DNA of 64,000 nt, taken from NCBI GenBank assembly GCA_905221615.1, contig CAJNDT010001299.1:1-64000 (forward strand), in the 5' to 3' direction. Below are positions 50,183-62,362 of the stretch, piece by piece. This DNA is from Symbiodinium sp. CCMP2592 (lineage: Eukaryota > Sar > Dinophyceae > Suessiales > Symbiodiniaceae). Below the pieces are notes generated by a model. The model saw only the letters and a list, made by a program, of their open reading frames with translations, searched no databases and was not told where the DNA came from. The translations under genes were made by a program, and so were the position numbers. How positions within the stretch are numbered: the stretch's first letter is position 1; the number at the start of each line of letters is the position of its first letter.

Positions 50183-51890
50183 GCAGGAGCACGGCGGTGT
50201 TCATTGTAAGCAGCTGCAGAGTTGTGCGACTGCTGCTTCTGTGTGCAGGAGTCATGCACAGACAGGCTTGAGCGCTGCGAGGCAACAGATGCCTAACAAT
50301 GTGCTTTGAGAACATGCAGTTACAACAGCACCAATTTCTGACCGCGCCGAGGCGTTGATGCATGTCGGTGCATGCTACGGAAAGCAGAAGCAAAGCCTCC
50401 GTGTCGGCTTGAACAGGCCTCCGAATTCGACCGTGGCCTGGAGAGGCTGGATACGACATCCATTCCCTTGCAGGCCGGGTACAGCACAGCAGGAGGGCAG
50501 AACAAAGCAGAAAAGCAGTGGAGATGAAGCCGCCGTTCCCTCAGAGCCTCACATGTGGGCAACCAGGCATCAGATCCCAGAAGAGTCAAGATTGTGAATG
50601 CGAATGCCGAAAACACAAGAAGTTTGACGAATCACATAATAAGCGCTTTGGGCAACTCCGCCCCCCGCCCCGACAGGCTGGTCTTGACGATATGCGACAC
50701 ATCCTTGGGTGCCCCGCAGCAAATGAAAGGCAGGGTTATGTGTTTGGAAAATATTGGGATGTCGGAGTTCAGATTCTTTTCGAGATTTTTTATTGGCAGC
50801 TTCTTCCTGCCATCAGCACTTGGGAGACTCCCTCAAGCCAGAAAAGAATCACCAAATCCATGCGATGCGCACAGTCTGAGGTACAAACTCCAGCACGGAT
50901 GCGGGAGCGTTCCAAGCAGACATTCGAGGTCTTCGGGAAGCCACAGCACTGGTCGTCACTTTGCCTGGCAATTGACTCTTTGCCCGTCTTCTGCGACGTC
51001 CCCACAGGAAGATAGTACGAGTAGTAGAGATAGGTCTATAGCTAGGAGAACTGGGACTGTTGGTAATGGGAATGTTTAGCATGCGAATACCACCTGACCG
51101 GATACCACCTGACCTGCAAAGAGACTAGAAAACCTGTATCGTTATTTATTTATTTGTCCAGTAATCAAGACTGACGTCATATAATCGGGAACAGAAATTC
51201 GATGGTACAGATAGCATGTGGGCGACATTCAGATGCATGTCATACCACTGGGCTCAAGAGATGTGTGTAGCTTGAATGGGGTCCTTGTGGCCCCAAACAT
51301 CCGTGCTCCTTATTCTGCTCCGTAAGCTACTCCCAGCAGGTCCCCTTCCTTTCTAAGGTTTTAAGTTGGGAGGCTCTCTTCTGAACCTTTGCTGCATAAG
51401 CTGCTGCAGATCATGGTCTTGTCAACATTTGCTTGGCCTGGAGTCCCACTTCATCTGGCCCACCTACAGGAGCAGGCTAAACACCCAGTGCGAACGACTT
51501 TCCAGATCGACGCAGATGGAAAAGGGACGTCAACAAAAAAACATCCGTGAACCACAAAACCTGCCTTGCCTGTGTCCTGATACAGGCACAGACAATCTGA
51601 CGCGACTGCGAAACCTGGAGAAAGTCAGCATTGTCGTTGATGTGCAGAGACTTGGTCCTAGTGAAGTGTTGCGGGGAAGCCTGCAGGACGGGGAGTCAAG
51701 TGGGTTCGGCTAGGCGCATCGTCGTGAGTGTTGCAGCAACATTATGTGTGCAGTGTTTGGTTGCACCGCAGTGCGGGGAGAGGGCAGGAAGTTGAGATGG
51801 AAGAAGTGTAGTTGTTCTTGTTGGTGGTAGCACTCGTTGTCGTCCTCTTGGTATAGTAGCAGTAGTGACACGAGCAGCTGACTAGGACTG
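50183..51890. other. no recognisable gene
   Basis: Several 60-170-residue frames overlap on both strands. None has a recognisable motif. Confidence 0.35.
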
Positions 51891-52010
51891 GTACTGCCAA
51901 TAGTAGCAGTAGTAGCCGCAGCAGCAGCAGCAGCAGCAGTAGCACTAGCAAAATTTGCAGTAGCAGCAGTTGCAGTAGTCGTTGTCGTTGTCGCGGCGGT
52001 GGTGGCATGG
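51830..52010. repeat. degenerate GTAGCAGCA trinucleotide tract
   Basis: GTAGCAGTAGTAGC, (CAG)n of about seven, and GTTGTCGTTGTCGC stretches. Trinucleotide-derived low complexity on the plus strand. Confidence 0.85.
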
Positions 52011-53060
52011 TGGAATAGTACTCGTTGGGGTCGGCAAGCATCAGCAAGCGTTGCCACTTGAGTTCCACACGATTTGAGAAACTGCGTGCACAAGCTGCGA
52101 TGTTGCTCTGCTGCTTGCGCAGGTTCGAAAGACGGCGTCACACAACTTAAGCATACGTGTATGCTTGTAACAACCTGTATACTGTCTATGTTTACCCAGT
52201 ATGTACTATCCTGATCATTACACATTTGGCTTTCGGTAGTCATGGTCATACACAGTCGCAGGGGTCTTGCTGCTTTCGGCGCTGAAATGATTGCTGAGGA
52301 GAATTTAGAGCGATGCAAGGGAAACCAGTGTCAGCAGTACTAGATAACTTGTTCAGGTAATCATCCTGTCTGCATTGTGTTTTCTTAATCTAGCTGCTGG
52401 CAGGATGATGATAGACATCAGAAATCGCTGTTCCGATCGTTTTCTTTACAACTACCGATGCCGTTTCAACTCAGCGAACTCAGGACTTTGACCGAAGACT
52501 TCCTAATTCGTTCGATGAAGATGACTCCTGGCAGCACGGATTTCTCAGGCTTGAGCTCATAATTCAACGCTCAGAAGCAACATGTGCCGTGGATGCATCC
52601 TCAACATGCTCCCCGATTCACCAGCCCAGATGCTCAGGACTTTTGCAAAACCCCATCCGCAAGCAACGGGTGTGCCGAATCTGCTGGAGTGGATCAAGCC
52701 ATCTTACAGGCAGGGCACCGAAACCTGCTGTGTTCAGACGGCTCTCACTTGCTAGCAGCTCCGGTGACACAAAAGCGCAGATGCAAATCTTTATAGTCAA
52801 GTAGGTTATCTATACTGAGAAACAGAAGCTTGTCGGTTTCTTCTAAGTTATATAAGTTGGAGGAGAGGTTGATTTTTTTGGCTCGAAAAGCTTCGCCCCG
52901 GCGCGAGGTCCAATATCTTCAACTACATTCAGGACCATGCCAATGCCGTTTACGGCGGGCGCGAATGCGCAGAGACATGTCTGACCGGCCTATACCGGCC
53001 TATCGAGCTCGCAGTTTTGGGGTAAACTTATTATTGCTCGCAGTAATAGTCGTCGTATGG
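52011..53060. other. no firm gene; one hydrophobic mini-frame
   Basis: At about 52960-53110 a plus frame reads DMSDRPIPAYRARSFGVNLL followed by LLAVIVVVWRFFRSLI, a possible single membrane segment. It ends quickly and no partner exon is clear. Confidence 0.25.
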
Positions 53061-53067
53061 CGGTTTT

Positions 53068-53655
53068 TCAGAAGCCTGATCGTTGGTGATGCCTGCGGAG
53101 TGCCAAATGGCTGAAAACGCTCTGGTACAAAAGGGGTGCAGCTAAACTGGAAGCTACGGATGCGGTGAGTAACATTTGGTTTTCCTTGCCTTGGTAGTTT
53201 TCTGTCAGTTGTTTTTTCGAAGTTGCACCCGCCCTCTTCCTTCTTGCTGATTTGCTCATCTCCGTTCCGTCACTCTCCCATGAGCTCGTGCTGCTAACTT
53301 CATCGTAATCGTAATGTGGGCGATGGAGTGGTTGCAGCACCCAGTGTTCATTGGACATGATTTCGCCACGGCAACGGGACACCGTGCACTTGGACGGACC
53401 CATGGCAAGTACCTATACCAAGGAGCGACCACTTCGGGGAATCAAGATGTATTCGCCGATGGCCTCTGCCAAGACTCTTCTAGCTGCTTGCTGCATGCTT
53501 GAGCCTGAAACCCGAAATCGCAACTCCATTATGGTGTTCGGCATCAGCAGCTCAACTTGATGCAGCGGCTGTAGAAGCCTTTGCAACAGCGACCCCCAAA
53601 GCCGAAGTCTAGAACGAACTTTGTAAGCTGCGGCCGGTAAAGGCCCGACACACAA
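53068..53655 (-). CDS. possible minus-strand exon pair, unknown protein
   Basis: Two minus frames in the same phase: 53655-53413 (LLQRLLQPLHQVELLMPNTI, VSGSSMQQAARRVLAEAIGE) and 53403-53068 (HWVLQPLHRPHYDYDEVSST, then basic KSARRKRAG). They are separated by a TAG and six bases. Composition is protein-like but the stop argues for decay or a short spliced segment. The family is not recognised. Confidence 0.3.
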
Positions 53656-54619
53656 ACCTCAGGCAAACGATTCCCGGTGTATCATAGTCTCTTCCATCCT
53701 AACAGGGTTTCTGAGCGTTGCAAGGCTAAACTTGCTCTTTTGCTGCCAAGCATAGGGCCTGCGCTTGCGCCGCTGATAGCAAAAACACGAACACTCAACC
53801 CAAAGCCCGCAGCTCCAAGCTCTAATCATGCTAATCTACAGTCCTTATCACAAAGCTTTTTGAGGTGGGTGAGGTGCGGATGGAAAGCTTCCTGGAAGCC
53901 CGGCAGTCAGTTGCTGCTTTAGCATTGTCGTAGTAGCAACAACGAGAGTAGCCACTAGCATTAGCAAAATGAGAGCGCATTACTTATCCATGATGCTGCT
54001 GCTGCTGCTGCTTCTACGACGACGACGACGACGGCCACTACGACGACTCCGACTACTACGACTGCTACTACTACTGCTCATCGTGCTACTTCTGCTGCGC
54101 GAATCTCAGCTGCTGCTATTACAGCTGCTAGGCCAAGCTGGCAGGGCAGCAAAAAACCCCTGCATGCAAAAGTCTTGCGAAGAAAGCGGCCTTTCGGGGC
54201 GTTGCACTGCGTGGCAATGCGTTTTTGCTTGGGGTGCCGTGCACTTCATTGAGCAGATGACAAGATGGGTATGTATGTGTGTCTGGCCCAACTGCTGCTG
54301 GTGCGAAATCTATGTGAGCGTTCAGGGCCACCGTCTGTGTGCTGCTACGGCTGTGTGCCTCTCACGTTGTGTAGTCATATCGTAGAGCCGCTTCAGGCTA
54401 GGTGTGTATCTGTTGATTAGTTAAATATCTGGACATGTATATACACTAGAAGCGCAGAACGTAGATTGGCCGTGGCCGTCATAACCGTCTATATTTCCCC
54501 TGCAAAGGCCGCATTTGAGAGCGCTACCTGTCGACCCCACGTACCACTGAAGCCACGTCTTGTCCCTCATATGTGGTATTTCCATGTCCCAAGCTCTGCA
54601 GCCTGCGGTTTCTAGTATC
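53656..54619. other. low-complexity intergenic region
   Basis: Contains (CTG)n and (CGA)n trinucleotide runs at about 53994-54060. No gene is recognised. Confidence 0.4.
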
Positions 54620-54826
54620 TCAGGAGTCCAGCGACCAGCTACAGTCTCCTAAAGAAGACATGGATGACGCGTCCAGCTCTTCATCAGCGATGCCGCTTGT
54701 ATCGGCAAGTAGCTGCAGCAGAAAGTCACGGCGGGGACGAGGGGTTGTTAAACCCGACACAGCGATGCGTTCCGAGTTCCCTTGTGCGGAAGCGGAAGGC
54801 AGATCTTCTGAAGCAGAACGCTTCAC
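54620..54826 (-). CDS. possible N-terminal exon, unknown protein
   Basis: A 68-residue minus frame starting MKRSASEDLPSASAQGNSER and continuing with PRPRRDFLLQLLADTSG and acidic/serine-rich residues. The composition resembles a real disordered N-terminus. The next exon would lie below 54.6 kb but is not identified. Confidence 0.3.
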   Translation of the reverse strand: MKRSASEDLPSASAQGNSERIAVSGLTTPRPRRDFLLQLLADTSGIADEELDASSMSSLGDCSWSLDS

Positions 54827-57800
54827 AATTGACTGAAGCTTAGGTACATGGAGTTGGAGCTGACCAATCTATTTGCGCACTGAGCATGTACAGCTCCTAT
54901 ACAGTACTGAAAGCTTCCTGTGATATCGCGTTTCTGAGCCCGGTGAGAGGTTTAATTTAAAGGCCGAGGAAACGCCACCGGCAAACACATGCAGCCACCG
55001 TCATGCCAGAAGGCTCGCTGCACCTTTCAACAGTCCAAGAGAAAATCCCCCTCTTCCGTCTCTTCATTGAAAAACAACACAAATCTTTTGGTGACGTGTC
55101 CTCCCGCTGGAGATCTTGGCTGATAGACATTCGTCTTCCAGCAAGCTGTCTGGAATGGCCTGTGTTGGATCATGCGGATGCGCGAATGCGGAGCAGACTG
55201 TGCGATGATATTCAGATATCCATCAGGCACGACGCAACAGCGTTGCAGGTGGTGATGGGTAGATCGCACCCATTTATGCCAAGACTGCTTTGGCCACCGC
55301 GATGCCTCACCGAGATGTCAGAACATGCAGTCTGACTAGGCCATGTCTTGCCTAGAGGCATTGTGAAGTAGGCCAGTGTCAAGGCACTCTTTCATTACTT
55401 TAATTAAGGCGCTGCATAAAGCAGCTTATGTGTATGCAGGTGCTGGACGGCGTTCTTCATGCTGTGCGCTCTTAATTACACCATCTCCCCAGCAGGTAGC
55501 AAAGACTGCAAGCACCTGCATGCACATGCTTCTGTTTACATGTCTAGTAAATAAGACGCTGACCAGGGAGCTGTGCGTCAGTGTTGCTTGGAGTGCAGAT
55601 GTAAGTTTAAAGAAGCGAGGAGTTTTCTTTCTCCCCTGACTCGGACGCCTTGAAAATCAAGCGAGCAACTGCTGCCTCAGTTGTTCTGGATGTTCTCATT
55701 GTGTTTAGTTCTTCGGTTGCTTAACTGGAGCCTGCATGACTGCCGCTGTTTCGGGCGGCTATGCTTGTGGTATGTTCTTCAATATTGGCGCTTGGTATTC
55801 ACAGCCTTGGGGTCGTACCGAACCAGAACTAGACCTTCACTCCTACTGTAGCCCAGGAATAAAGTTCGATTCTGTATGCAAAAAACGTTTCGAACGCGAC
55901 TCGGGCTAGGAGGGCGAGCAATGATGATGGCTTGACTTCGGCTTGAAGATATTGCAACTCGCAACTCAGTATGACAAGGATACTGGGACATGAATGTTCA
56001 ACATGAGTTCAAAGTGCGTAGTCGATGGTGACTAGTGGCACATGTCTGCGCATAAAGTACTTCTCTCGATCGCACGGTTGTCATGCATGCGCGCTGTGCA
56101 GAGGCAGGTCTATTTTCGGTGGCCACTGTTCGCAACAAACGCCCTGAGTACCACATCCTGCGCTCTCAGTCTGATCGGACATCCCGAAAGAGCGCACCCA
56201 ACACGAACAAGTTGTGCCTAATCTCCGGCGGCTGTTTTTTTCCTGTGAAAGAACAACTACAGACGCCTCAGAGTGGCTCGATGCGACTCAGCAGTTACGG
56301 TTCCCGTCCCTCGCATTTTTTCTTACGTCTGCGACTACGCGGACAATATTTCGCCGTCAGGTCTTAGCATATCATTCTCCACCCCCGGCCCGCACCTGAG
56401 CTGGTGTAACGAGCTCAGGGTTCAGATTTCCGAGATCCGGATGATTCAAGAGGCACCGGCACATTGGATCGATTCTAAATTCATGGGTTCAGGGATGGCA
56501 TGTCCGGGATGCCCGGTGGTTGCCTTCCAGCAGGCCCGAAACCCAAATCCCGACCCGGAGGAAACATGGGGATCGTAAAGACCAGAGCCCGAGCATGACC
56601 AGAGAGTCTTAACAGATGGGGATTTGGCACGAGAGCTTGCGCAAGCGACCCGCAACCGTCACTCCCCCTGCCCCTGCCCCCTCCCCCTGCCACTGTGCTA
56701 CTGCTGCTACCTGCTACATCTCGCTACAGGAAGACTTCGAGTAGCAATATTTAAAATGCCGTGATACGAAATTCAGATGCATCCAAGTCTTCACAGTGCC
56801 TGGCGCCAAGTGTGCACCAAGTAATACCACATGTAACATAGTAACACCTCGCACTTTGTCGGAAGGACCCCTACGCCCTACGCCTTGAATACCGCCAACA
56901 CAGGTTCCTGTCATGCTCGGTAGCTACAAGCTCTTTGCCACTGCGATTTGGGCCCGCCACTCAGCACATGACATGAGCGAACAAAAATTCTGCAGACTAC
57001 GTGAGATGTTTTTGGGTTTGCATAGGAAGCTTGTGCCAAAATGTGTAACTGCCGGGGCATAGCACATTTGGAAGAAAATCATCTTCGGTTCACGACTCCG
57101 CCTTCATCTGGGCACCAGTCTTCTCCGTGACAGGGGCCCGTGCCAAGGCTGCTGTAGGCTGCTCTGTCCATCCATATGCCGAACTCTGTGCGCACAGAGA
57201 GCATACCTTGACAATTAAGTACACACCGTACATACATATGTCTCAAAGTCAAAAACAACATAGTTTAGTGCAATAATACAAAGACAGACAGATAGAAAGA
57301 TTGATAGATGACCGAATTCTCTCACATTGGTGGAACAACAGGTTCCGCCTCTCTTCGCTTTCGCCGGCTTCCTCATTAGCAGCCTCTACTGGGTGTCCTC
57401 GCCTCAGGTCTGGCTTTGCGGTACCTATACTCTCTTCTGGGGCTCCTTAGTATAATTATGGTATAATGTACCCCCGAAGCTTATTCTAGTTATTCAGGCC
57501 CCCTATAGTAGGGTTTTGAGGTTGTTCGGGCTTCGATTCTGGGCTATAGGCTTGTAGATCGGCTGGTAGGATTTAGGATTTCGGGTCAGGGGCCCAAAAA
57601 GGTTTTTGGAAAATGGGTCCAACAGGTCTTCGGATTTTGGGTTTCGCGTTGGGTATGCTCAGCAGTCTCCACGTACGGGGTTTTGGACCGAGCTGTGCAA
57701 CTCAGACCAAACTAGACTACTAGAGGAGCCGGGAGTGGCTTCCAGAACCGTCTTGGCGCCAAGGGGATCCAAAACAAGATCTCAGATCGTCGCAGCAGTT

Positions 57801-58880
57801 GTAGCTGCGTCGTAGCCTTTCAATATGTTTACGCTATGCGCCCTTACCTTGCAGGTTTGACAATCTGCTGGCTGTGAAGGCAGAGGATCGGTCACCGTGA
57901 AGTCCTGAGCGAAATTGATGCAACTTTTTGCAGAATCTCTTTGTTGGAGATCAGATTTCGGGATGGTGAGGATGAGGTACTTGGCAGCTTGAGGTTGTCA
58001 ACGAAAGTGGTTCGGGAGGAGAAGAGCTGGTGCCGGTTACTATTTGGGGATCAATGTGGATGCAACTCCAGGCCCAAAGCACGGCTTGAGCTGAACAGGT
58101 CGTTGGTGCAAACTCTGGCTGCTGTTGCATGCTTTGTCAGGGCCTCTGTGGCTGGCCAGAGTCGAGAGACCTGAACAGATTCTTTTCAAGCTAGTTTTGC
58201 CCCAAGCAGCAGGCTTGCTTGATGCTGGAAATGTGCTACTTTGTGTGTGTTGATCCTTTTGTTTTCTCTTCGGGTCTTCCGAGACCGCCAACTATTGGGC
58301 CAGTGGCTTCATGTCATCAAGCGGGCTGGGAACAGGCAGGGCGCTGTCAGAGACTGTGCTAGTTCATCTTGCAGCACTCCATCGGGGACCGCTGCCCCAA
58401 GACTTACAGACTGAGCTTCAGTTGTGATTGCTTTTTCCTGGGCTCATGGGCAGAACCCCCTTAGAGGTAAAAGCATTTAAACACAAATTATGTCTGTCTT
58501 CACCCCCTTAGAGGTCTGATCTCCTTCGTGCTGGCCCTGTGGGCTGTTGCCGCCTGGCGAGCCTTCGACGTGCCTCGGCAAGTGGTCTCACTTTCCGAAT
58601 GCCACGACAAATCAGCTAAAAAACCTTGCTTGACCTGCAGTGCTTTTGAGAAAGTCGCGTAGCCGTACACGTACACAAAAGGTTGAAGTGCCCATCATCC
58701 CACGTCCTTCTGCAAAGGGCACGACCACCGGTCTCGTGGTCGCCGTCTGTGGCTGAGTGGCGGCTAAGATGCTAAAGTCTGCAGCATCGAGCCTTGTCCA
58801 CGGATGGATCGGCCTGCGACTGGAAAATTCGTGGTTTGGAGCTCGCGATCTGCTGGCTGCTAGGAGCAATTAAGCGGCAG
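54827..58880. other. no recognisable gene
   Basis: About 4 kb with only short overlapping frames on both strands. The 55003-55335 plus frame (PEGSLHLSTVQEKIPLFRLF) is the least bad exon candidate. No repeats of note. Confidence 0.35.
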
Positions 58881-58885
58881 CCGAG

Positions 58886-59656
58886 GTGATGACCGCTGTT
58901 GGCGGAACTCTCATTGAGGCTTTCCCTGAATTTTCGGTGCTTGGACCAGGGTCGGTGTTCACTCAGAGAAGTTTGAGTAGGGCCAGCTTTGCAGGTTTCG
59001 AAGATGTGGTGCTCATGCTGCGCCTGCCACTCTGGCTCAAGCTCTCTCAAAACTCAAGTGTTGGAGTGCCAAGCTTGGGTCTGCCCACGGTTCGTCGTGG
59101 ATTGTACAAGATTCCACTGCCTCACCATGTCCCTGCGGCCTGCAAAGCAAGCTGCCTGTTGGCCGAGGCATGGAAGTTTTGGACCGCATGCATGTTTTTT
59201 CGAAGTGTGGCAGGGGACAACCTTCCTCCCGCGATGCTTTTCAACTTGGCCAACATCAGAGGACATCCGGCAGGTTGCTTCACAGGAGGCCATGCACCGC
59301 AGTTCGACGCAGTTCGACGGCATCCGCCGACTTCCTTCGGCTCATTGGCAATGAGCCGAAGGAACTCGGCGAAGGGACCAGAGGCAAAATGCATATTAGG
59401 GCAGTGGCTTAGATCAAACGCGTCACTGCCGTACACGCTGAGCACCCTTGCGGCCGCTGCAGTTTGCACAGGCGGGGAGCCTCTGCTCGTGAAGTTGGGC
59501 GGAATGCCGCGACACTTCTCATGGATTGCTGACTGGTGCTCAGCTGCTGCTCTTTGCAGAAACCAGGCAGATCAAGAAGAGGAGCCTCCTCAGAGGCGCC
59601 TTCTCTTCTGGATCTGCCTGGGACCTTGGCGACTGCCAGCACCAGCCCCAAGCTGA
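58886..59656 (+). CDS. weak ORF containing two palindromes
   Basis: A 256-residue frame without recognisable domains. It spans two strong inverted repeats (59325-59371 and 59563-59621), so part of its sequence is symmetric DNA. It may be a chance frame. Confidence 0.2.
   Translation: MMTAVGGTLIEAFPEFSVLGPGSVFTQRSLSRASFAGFEDVVLMLRLPLWLKLSQNSSVGVPSLGLPTVRRGLYKIPLPHHVPAACKASCLLAEAWKFWTACMFFRSVAGDNLPPAMLFNLANIRGHPAGCFTGGHAPQFDAVRRHPPTSFGSLAMSRRNSAKGPEAKCILGQWLRSNASLPYTLSTLAAAAVCTGGEPLLVKLGGMPRHFSWIADWCSAAALCRNQADQEEEPPQRRLLFWICLGPWRLPAPAPS
59325..59371. repeat. 47-bp near-perfect palindrome
   Basis: The inner arms TTCCTTCGGCTCATTG and CAATGAGCCGAAGGAA are exact complements with a one-base centre. 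After one C/C mismatch, CGCCGA and TCGGCG extend them. It would form a very stable hairpin or cruciform. Confidence 0.95.
59563..59621. repeat. 59-bp imperfect palindrome
   Basis: Outer arms CCAGGCAGATC and GATCTGCCTGG are exact complements. Inside, AGAAGAG pairs with CTCTTCT and further bases pair with a few mismatches around CTCAGAG. Confidence 0.9.
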
Positions 59657-60945
59657 AATCGAAATTGCGGTGGTGAGAAAGCCGCACGTTGCTTTCACCG
59701 TTGCGCTCCTATCTTCCGGATTCATGTCGGCCTATTCTCATGTTAGGTGGCCGGCTTGAAAGGAAGACTAAGCCTTTTCTGGAGTTGTCCGAGTTGCGCG
59801 AGTGAGAAACTTGATCCCGATCAGAAGCCTTGTGCTAGTTTTACAGTTTACGCGAGAGGCACGCTCCCTGTTGCATGGAGGTTTGTCTCATCAATGCGCC
59901 CTGGTGGGACCTCTACGCTTACTCGAAGGCCTGAGGGGAGGGCTGCAACGCTGGCCCTCGGCTACTTGAGCAACGCGTCTGGTCAGGCCGATCTCTGGGG
60001 AGTGGACAGCTGGCCGCTGGCTTGCAAGTAGCTTTGTGCAGCCTTCCATTTGCATCAGTGCAAGGGCCTCAGGACAGAGACCCAGACACCTGCACTGCTT
60101 GGCACTGTAAGCCCGAAGTGTGGCAGGATGACGGCCTCTGCAGAACTTCTGCAGCCTTGAGACGGGTCTTGTGCAAGGTCCCTTGAGCCATAGCCAAGGA
60201 TTCCCTGGGTGTACTTCTGCGGCGCTCCGGCCGTGGGCAGCCTTTCCAGACTCATCCGCAATCGCGTGGCGCCGTAGCCTGGCATGCGCTGTCGGCTCCG
60301 ACTCCGAAGAGCGAGCAAAATACGGCCAAACGAGTTTGTCGCAGTAGAGCAGTCTGAGACCGCAAGACACAAACACGAACCTGCTGCCTGAGTACCTGAT
60401 TGGAGTGCCTGGAGCCAACCTTCAGCATTTTCCGTCTCGAAGCCCGGAGCAGCGTTGAGAGTGACAGAGGTTGACTTTGAAGAGTAGCCAACCCCGAGAC
60501 GCAACAGCAAAGGGATAGCTCGCAATGATAGGATCTGCCTCCACAAGCCAGAGTAAAACAGGCTCGGGCCCGTCATGGCATGTAGCCCCCACTAGGGCAT
60601 GACATGTAGAGGGATCCAGCAACATGGAAGTCATGTCACCGCTGGGTCAGGGTCCGGTGAAGCCTGAGATGGACAGATGATGGCGAGGCTCTGGCGAGAA
60701 GGAGCAGGACCGTGGCCACATGGTCTTTTTTCTGTAGCCGAGCACGTCGGCTTCACAAGCAAACCTAATTCGAAACGAGCTTTGCTTCAAGTGACCCTTG
60801 GCTCAAGATCCGGACCACGCTCGCACAGCGTTTGCCTGAGCCATGTCTCACGGGGAGCAGGGGACCGTGACTGTGCACGAGGGACTCGAGGCGCATGGCC
60901 GGCATGTAGAGGGCCTGCCACCATCAGTTGCCACACCTGCAGTCA
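59657..60945. other. no recognisable gene
   Basis: Overlapping frames on both strands. No motif or repeat is seen. Confidence 0.35.
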
Positions 60946-60947
60946 CT

Positions 60948-60981
60948 TAGGAGTAGTAGTAGTAGTAGCAGTAGTTTAGTC

Positions 60982-61048
<67 letters not shown>

Positions 61049-61102
61049 TGGTAGTGGTAGTGGTAGTAGTAGTAGTAGTAGTAGTAGTAGCAGTAGTAGT
61101 AG
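60948..61102. repeat. (TAG)n microsatellite
   Basis: About 50 TAG/GTA units with TGG, CAG and CGT interruptions. The same trinucleotide (or its complement) occurs at 46092-46187 and 5694-6570. Confidence 0.95.
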
Positions 61103-61129
61103 GCCCCCCTCTTACATACACTTCTCGCA

Positions 61130-61500
61130 CACATCCATTTTTCGGTATTTACAGCACTTTCGTCATGTAGGAACATCTTAATTATGAAGCTTCCAAAGTC
61201 ACTTGCGAGTGTGCAAACTCGGGCTTCCGTTTCTGGACTTGCATTTTGGAAGGAGGGGTGGGGGGAGGGGGGGAACACGACGACATCGTTACGCAGACAC
61301 CCCGAACAATAAATATCTCCAGAATAGCAGTTTTCCTCGTTATTTACAGTACTTTCGTGATGTCGGACCATCTTTATAGTCACCTAGGGTACCTCTGGAC
61401 TTTGCGAACTCGACATTGGGCTTTGCGAGGGCTTTCGGCTAAAAATCGAAGTTGTTTGGGGGAAGCTTGTGTTTTACACGGTATTTAAAGTACTTTGGTT
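61130..61500. repeat. diverged approximately 185-bp tandem repeat
   Basis: TATTTACAG(C/T)ACTTTCGT(C/G)ATGT recurs at about 61147 and 61341, and TATTTAAAGTACTTTGG at about 61481. Flanking matches include GG(A/C)ACATCTT or GGACCATCTT and GC(A/G)AACTCG. Confidence 0.7.
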
Positions 61501-61729
61501 TCGGGAGGGTTGGGGCGGGGGGGGGGCATGATGACGCACAGGCAGGTTCTCGAACATCGCAAACCACTTCAAAAGCAAACCCTCCTATGCCGAGGTCTGG
61601 GCTTTAAGGGTGTTGGCGAGCCCCCTCCGAGCTACAGCTGGCATCTTTGTTTTTGATGTTTAGAATATGTTGCACTTCGGGCAGTTTCTTCCTTGTCGAG
61701 TTTGCAACTGCAGTTGCCGACGCAGTTTT

Positions 61730-61930
61730 GGGGCCTGAGCCTCTGAAACTTCACCGGCTGTGACAGTTAAAGCAAGTCAGCCTCGGCAACTTCTGCAGCT
61801 GTCAAAGATATAGATAGGGAGCCTGAGCCCCTGCATCTGTGACAGTCAAGGCAAGTGAGCCTCGGCAACTTCTGCAACTGGCACAGATAGTGGGCCTCAG
61901 CTCCTGCATCTTCTGCAACTGTCATTTTCG
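61730..61930. repeat. diverged tandem repeat, AGCCTCGGCAACTTCTGCA
   Basis: AGCCTCGGCAACTTCTGCA occurs at about 61778 and 61859. Each copy is preceded by GTGACAGT(T/C)AA(A/G)GCAAGT and followed by a CTG(T/G)CA.A(G)ATA stretch. The period is about 80-90 bp. Confidence 0.7.
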
Positions 61931-62362
61931 TTGATGATGATGATGATGACGATGGGTTAAGGCTCCAGGTGGTTGGTGGGCAGGGGGGGTGTGGCTAGTA
62001 GTCGTAGTGGTGGTAGTAGTAGTAGTAGTAGTCGTCGTCGTCGTGCAGTAGCCTATGGGGATCTCGGAGCTGTAGCACGGGTCTGATCTGCTGGGCTGGC
62101 CGAAGTGTCGAGGGAGCAGTGCCTGGAACTGCAATCTGCGAGCTGGGAGGTGTAGGACTCTTTTCATATTCTCTCAGGTAGCCTGGCCCGAAGAGCTCTT
62201 CGGCCTCGAATATTTCAATTGTCACCCCTATTTCGACTCAATACCCGGGGCATCAAATACATAGAAAAACTCACAAGTACGACTCCTCTTGCGAGTAATG
62301 TTTGGCCCGCGGTAACAACCCTTGCGATTTTGTGAGATCGAGTTTCTACAGGTCAGAGTTAG
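61931..62362. other. intergenic or intronic; short GAT and TAG/TCG runs
   Basis: (GAT)n at about 61933-61953 and (TAG)/(TCG)n at about 62005-62045. It ends before the open frame of the GTPase-like gene. Confidence 0.5.

Noticed and set aside
52868..52890. TTTTTTTGGCTCGAAAAG resembling a spliced-leader relic
   Set aside because: Mismatches in the diagnostic GGCTCAAG end and no upstream match.
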